44,396 nucleotides of DNA. It comes from ZC4RG30 sp046047615 (GTDB lineage Bacteria; Pseudomonadota; Gammaproteobacteria; Steroidobacterales; Steroidobacteraceae). The stretch covers positions 1 to 44,396 of the forward strand of contig JBJOHO010000003.1 in NCBI GenBank assembly GCA_046047615.1, given 5' to 3'. Below are positions 41,810 to 44,396 of the stretch, in pieces. The notes under the pieces are model-generated. The model saw nothing but the letters and a program-made list of their open reading frames with translations, ran no database searches and was not told the origin of the DNA. The first letter of the stretch is position 1. Every line of letters begins with the position of its first letter. The translations under genes were made by a program, and so were the position numbers.

Positions 41810-42556
41810 ATGACCCTCTGTGCCCCGCTGGATTCCCTGCAGCTCACCGGGCGTTGCGACTCGCACATCGAGACCGTGCCCGGCAGCCCTGGCCTGCGCC
41901 TGCATCGCGCGGCCATCCAGCCCTGGCTTGCCTTGCGTGAAGCCGCGGCGGCCGAGGGTCTCCAGTTGCAGGCGGTCTCCGGCTTCCGTGACTTCGCGAG
42001 GCAGCGCGCCATCTGGAACGCCAAGTGCCGCGGTGATCGCCCTGCACTGGACCGGGACGGCCGACCCGTTGATGTCCGGGCCCTGGCGCCTCGCGAGGTG
42101 GTGGACACCGTGCTGAACTGGTCGGCATTGCCCGGGGCCAGCCGCCACCACTGGGGCAGCGAGATCGACCTGATCGACCTCGCCCGCTGGCCCGCCGGCC
42201 TGCCCTGGCGGCTGGAACCCGCGGACTTCGCCACCTCAGGACCTTGTGCGGAACTCGATGCCTGGCTCGACGCGCAGGCTGCCACCCTGGGCTTCTACCG
42301 CCCCTACGCCCGCGACCTGGGCGGCGTGCAGCCTGAGCCTTGGCATGTCAGCTTCGCGCCGGTATCCGTGCCGGCCACGGCGGCGTTGGTTGTGGACCTG
42401 CTGGGGGAGGCGCTCGCGGGCGGCGACGTCGCTTGTGCCGCCGACATCCTCGGACGGCTGGAATCCCTGCATGCGCGCCAGGTGCTGGCGGTCGAGGCGC
42501 CGCCCGCCCACCTGCTGGCGCGGCTCACTGCAGCGTCGGCGTCCAGGCTTTCCTGA
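41810..42556 (+). CDS. M15-family D-alanyl-D-alanine carboxypeptidase-like protein
   Basis: A 248-residue VanY/LdcB-like peptidase. The zinc site is seen in SGFRDFARQ (lead-in), SRHHWGSEIDLID (His and Asp of the SxHxxGxxxD motif) and EPWHVSF (the ExxH pair). These enzymes trim the peptides of peptidoglycan. I see no signal peptide or transmembrane helix, which is odd for a periplasmic enzyme: either export is non-classical, the start is mis-called, or it works on cytosolic muropeptides. A strong -10-like hexamer six bases before this ATG argues against an upstream start. The 3' end overlaps the HD gene by 32 bases. Confidence 0.85.
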   Translation: MTLCAPLDSLQLTGRCDSHIETVPGSPGLRLHRAAIQPWLALREAAAAEGLQLQAVSGFRDFARQRAIWNAKCRGDRPALDRDGRPVDVRALAPREVVDTVLNWSALPGASRHHWGSEIDLIDLARWPAGLPWRLEPADFATSGPCAELDAWLDAQAATLGFYRPYARDLGGVQPEPWHVSFAPVSVPATAALVVDLLGEALAGGDVACAADILGRLESLHARQVLAVEAPPAHLLARLTAASASRLS

Positions 42557-43538
42557 GGTAGTCGTTCATCTGTCCGCGCACGGTGTTCATGGAATCCGGC
42601 GTGGCGACGAACACTTGCGGCGAGCGGCGCAACATCCGCCAGCTTTCGCTGCGCAGCACGCGCTTCAGGTGGAGGAGGCTGCGGTCTATGGCCTCCATGT
42701 ACGGGTTCTCGCCGTCGAACAGCGGCTCGATATGCCGGTACGCATGGCGGAAAGCCTTTTCAAGGCGTTTGCTGCGTGTTTCCTCGATGAACACCGGTGT
42801 CTGCCGCAGCAGGTCGAGCCCCGAGGCATAGCGCACGGTCTTGATCCCCGCCCCCAGCGGCAAGGCCACACCGCCCAGCACGAATTCCGCATACAGCCGG
42901 TCGCGGCATTTCTCGAGGTAACAGCGGTCGGCCATCTGCGCGATCATGTCGGCCGTGCCGAGCAGATGACCGAGGCGGATGTCGCGCGGATCGGTCACCG
43001 TCTGTTCGATGACCTCGAATGGCCGCTCATAGCCGGTGTAGTGGACGATGTCCGCGGCCAGCGCCGCCCAATGGCCGAAGCCCGCGCCCGGCAGGTAGCG
43101 CTCGATGAACCGTGCGCTTCGCGACACGTGGTTGCGGGTGAACTCGGCACCGCTGTGCCCGGCCTCGCTGTCCTCGCGCAGGTAACCGATGTCGTGGAAC
43201 AAGGCCAGCAGCAGGCCGACCGTGGCGCGCTCGGCACCCAGCGCGATGCGCGACAGGCCGAAGCTGCGCTCGTAGCCCACCATGAGCCGCGCCATGGCCA
43301 GCGTCACGTCGAGGGTGTGCTGGAGGTCGTGGTACACCGTGTCGAGGCCGAGGTAGCCGGGCATGCGGCCCGCGCAGGCTTCCTCGAGGTCGTGGAACGC
43401 GCGCGCCACCGGCAGGAAGTTCGCGCCGGGCCAGGTCTGCGTGAACAGCGGGTAGATCGCGTCGCGCACGTCGGCCGCCGAACTCACGCGGACCGTGTTC
43501 GTGACGTCATGATCGCTGCGGCGGCTGGCGGACATCAT
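42525..43538 (-). CDS. HD-domain metal-dependent phosphohydrolase
   Basis: A 337-residue protein with a metal-binding HD domain in the first two thirds. It has YHDLQHTLDV for the first His, LFHDIGYLRED for the HD doublet, then HSGAEFTRNH and IVHYTGYERPFEV, and GTADMIAQMADRCYLEKC with the last Asp. The spacing resembles the cyclic-nucleotide phosphodiesterase-like HD proteins more than HD-GYP, and there is no GYP motif. The substrate is unknown. Two adjacent ATGs are possible (43538 and 43535); TAGACT ends six bases before the second one, which would make a leaderless message from 43535. A large inverted repeat lies just upstream. Confidence 0.83.
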   Translation of the reverse strand: MMSASRRSDHDVTNTVRVSSAADVRDAIYPLFTQTWPGANFLPVARAFHDLEEACAGRMPGYLGLDTVYHDLQHTLDVTLAMARLMVGYERSFGLSRIALGAERATVGLLLALFHDIGYLREDSEAGHSGAEFTRNHVSRSARFIERYLPGAGFGHWAALAADIVHYTGYERPFEVIEQTVTDPRDIRLGHLLGTADMIAQMADRCYLEKCRDRLYAEFVLGGVALPLGAGIKTVRYASGLDLLRQTPVFIEETRSKRLEKAFRHAYRHIEPLFDGENPYMEAIDRSLLHLKRVLRSESWRMLRRSPQVFVATPDSMNTVRGQMNDYLRKAWTPTLQ

Positions 43539-43541
43539 CGG

Positions 43542-43547
43542 AGTCTA
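43542..43547 (-). promoter_or_regulatory. candidate -10 element of the HD-domain gene (leaderless)
   Basis: TAGACT on the minus strand ends six bases before the second of two adjacent ATG codons, with GTGGCA as a possible -35 at 16-base spacing. There is no ribosome site. The arrangement matches the other short-leader genes in the window. Confidence 0.4.
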
Positions 43548-43580
43548 GAAGCCGCAGGTGCCGTGCCACCAGCGCGGTGC

Positions 43581-43614
43581 GACATATGGCCGTGGATTGC
43601 CCGGCCCATATGTC
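43581..43614. repeat. 34-base inverted repeat between exonuclease III and HD genes
   Basis: GACATATGG (43581-43589) and CCATATGTC (43606-43614) are perfect 9-base arms; inward, CCG and CGG pair again with one unpaired C. The repeat overlaps the xth stop codon and its centre is about 62 bases upstream of the proposed HD transcript start. It may be an operator for the HD gene or an mRNA hairpin at the xth 3' end; no T-tract follows on the minus strand. Confidence 0.55.
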
Positions 43615-44396
43615 ATGCGGACGGGGCAGGACCCGCCGCCCTGAAGCGGGCGACGGCCGGCGCGTGGTCCGACGGCCGCTCCGCGCGGCGTGGCTCCTTG
43701 TCGATGGTCGAGCCGGCACAACGTGCCGCCATCGCGGCGCTCGCCAGCACCAGGTCGATACGCAGGCCCAGGTTGCGGCGGAAGCCGCCCTGCCGGTAAT
43801 CCCACCAACTGAAATGTCCCGCGGCGTCCTCGAACAGCCGGAAGGTGTCAGACAGACCCAGTCCCAGCAGCCCCTGCAATGCGCTGCGCTCGGGCCCGCT
43901 GCACAGGATCTGGCCCGCCCAGGCCACGGGATCGTGCACATCGCGGTCGTCCGGGGCGATGTTGAAATCACCCATCACCACCACCTGCTCATGCCGTGCC
44001 AGCTCGCGCTCCAGTTGCGCGTGCAGCGCTTCCAGCCAGCGCAGCTTGTAGGCGTACTTGTCGCTGCCCACGGCCTGGCCGTTGGGGACGTAGAGGTTGA
44101 GCACACGCACACCGCCGACGGTGGCGATGGCGACGCGGCGTTGTTCGTCCTCGAAGCCGTCGAAGCCGAACTGCACGTCGGCCTGCGGCTGGCGCGACAG
44201 CAGCGCGACGCCGTTGTAGGTCTTCTGGCCGCTGCGCGACACGTGGTAGCCGAGCGCCTCGAGTTCCGCCTGCGGGAAGTTCTCGTCGGTGAGCTTGGTC
44301 TCCTGCAGGCCGAGCACGTCGATCGGGTTGGCGGCGAGCCACTCCACCAGCTGCGGCAGGCGCACCTTCAACGAATTGACGTTCCAGCTGGCGATG
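43613..44396 (-). CDS. xthA: exodeoxyribonuclease III (5' end outside the window)
   Basis: 260 codons of a minus-strand gene whose first few residues lie beyond the window; the frame is open to the edge and reads IASWNVNSLKVRLPQLVEWL. Family landmarks are LGLQETKLTDENFP (catalytic Glu), YNGVALLSR, LNLYVPNGQAVG (Tyr), VMGDFNIAPDDRDVHDP (Asp and Asn), FSWWDYRQGGFRRN and PSDHAPAVARF (Asp-His). All active-site residues of this Mg-dependent AP endonuclease/3'-exonuclease are present. It works in base-excision repair. Only about two to five residues should be missing by comparison with the 268-residue E. coli enzyme. Confidence 0.96.
   Translation of the reverse strand, partial: IASWNVNSLKVRLPQLVEWLAANPIDVLGLQETKLTDENFPQAELEALGYHVSRSGQKTYNGVALLSRQPQADVQFGFDGFEDEQRRVAIATVGGVRVLNLYVPNGQAVGSDKYAYKLRWLEALHAQLERELARHEQVVVMGDFNIAPDDRDVHDPVAWAGQILCSGPERSALQGLLGLGLSDTFRLFEDAAGHFSWWDYRQGGFRRNLGLRIDLVLASAAMAARCAGSTIDKEPRRAERPSDHAPAVARFRAAGPAPSA

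Overview
The window is a GC-rich, densely packed bacterial chromosome segment. The longest stretch without a gene is 222 bases (34295-34516), so there is no gene-free region above 300 bases. I see no rRNA, tRNA, insertion sequence, phage gene or CRISPR array. The gene families suggest a Gammaproteobacterium, perhaps near Xanthomonadales/Nevskiales: a long E. coli-type FadE, GspA/GspB, PEP carboxylase, RimO, an Mla-type lipid transporter and a KpsS-like capsule enzyme. This placement is an inference. Genes at both window edges are cut.

Layout. (1) 1-6814, plus strand: the end of a Tas-like aldo/keto reductase, a secreted esterase, a RibD-type reductase, then a small-subunit/GMC dehydrogenase pair, a ThuA-domain protein and an AraC regulator. 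This resembles periplasmic 3-keto-glycoside metabolism. (2) 6914-12033: a LigM/DesA-like tetrahydrofolate O-demethylase, an intradiol (hydroxyquinol-type) dioxygenase and a MetE-like zinc methyltransferase, with two tandem VapBC toxin-antitoxin modules between the first two. One module carries a third, DnaJ-zinc-finger-like gene. (3) 12061-14457, minus strand: rimO then a TerC-family membrane protein. (4) 14495-18407, plus strand: a tightly overlapped operon of SAM methyltransferase, M50 membrane protease, a 54-residue small protein, a histidine-rich COG0523 GTPase and a WD40 protein. (5) 18391-21452, minus strand: a receiver-Ser/Thr kinase fusion coupled to a CheA-like ATPase without an evident phospho-acceptor histidine. 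(6) 21571-27231: an acetyltransferase, then fadE, a DUF4399 protein, gspA and gspB on the minus strand. (7) 27283-34294: a KpsS-like Kdo transferase and a GT9 glycosyltransferase, then ppc, a TauD dioxygenase and mdh. (8) 34517-38255: a 57-residue membrane protein and an mlaE-mlaF-mlaD-lipoprotein operon. (9) 38224-44396: a phospholipase D-like protein, a GGDEF/EAL protein, an M15 peptidase, an HD-domain protein and exonuclease III.

How the genes could work together. Region 1 reads as an oxidation module in which the Tat-carrying small subunit escorts the flavoprotein out and ThuA acts on the keto-sugar; no cytochrome subunit is present. Region 2 could remove a methyl group from a methoxylated aromatic, cleave the ring of the product and pass the methyl group on through a MetE-like enzyme; this is a hypothesis from gene content. 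Region 4 looks like a membrane/metal homeostasis unit, with three consecutive four-base start/stop overlaps implying fixed stoichiometry. Region 5 is an unusual signalling pair.

A recurring regulatory pattern: rimO, fadE, the M15 peptidase and the HD-domain gene each have a TANNNT -10-like hexamer only 5-6 bases before a start codon and no convincing Shine-Dalgarno sequence, suggesting leaderless transcripts. Five convergent gene pairs overlap at their 3' ends by 16-38 bases and another pair by 17.
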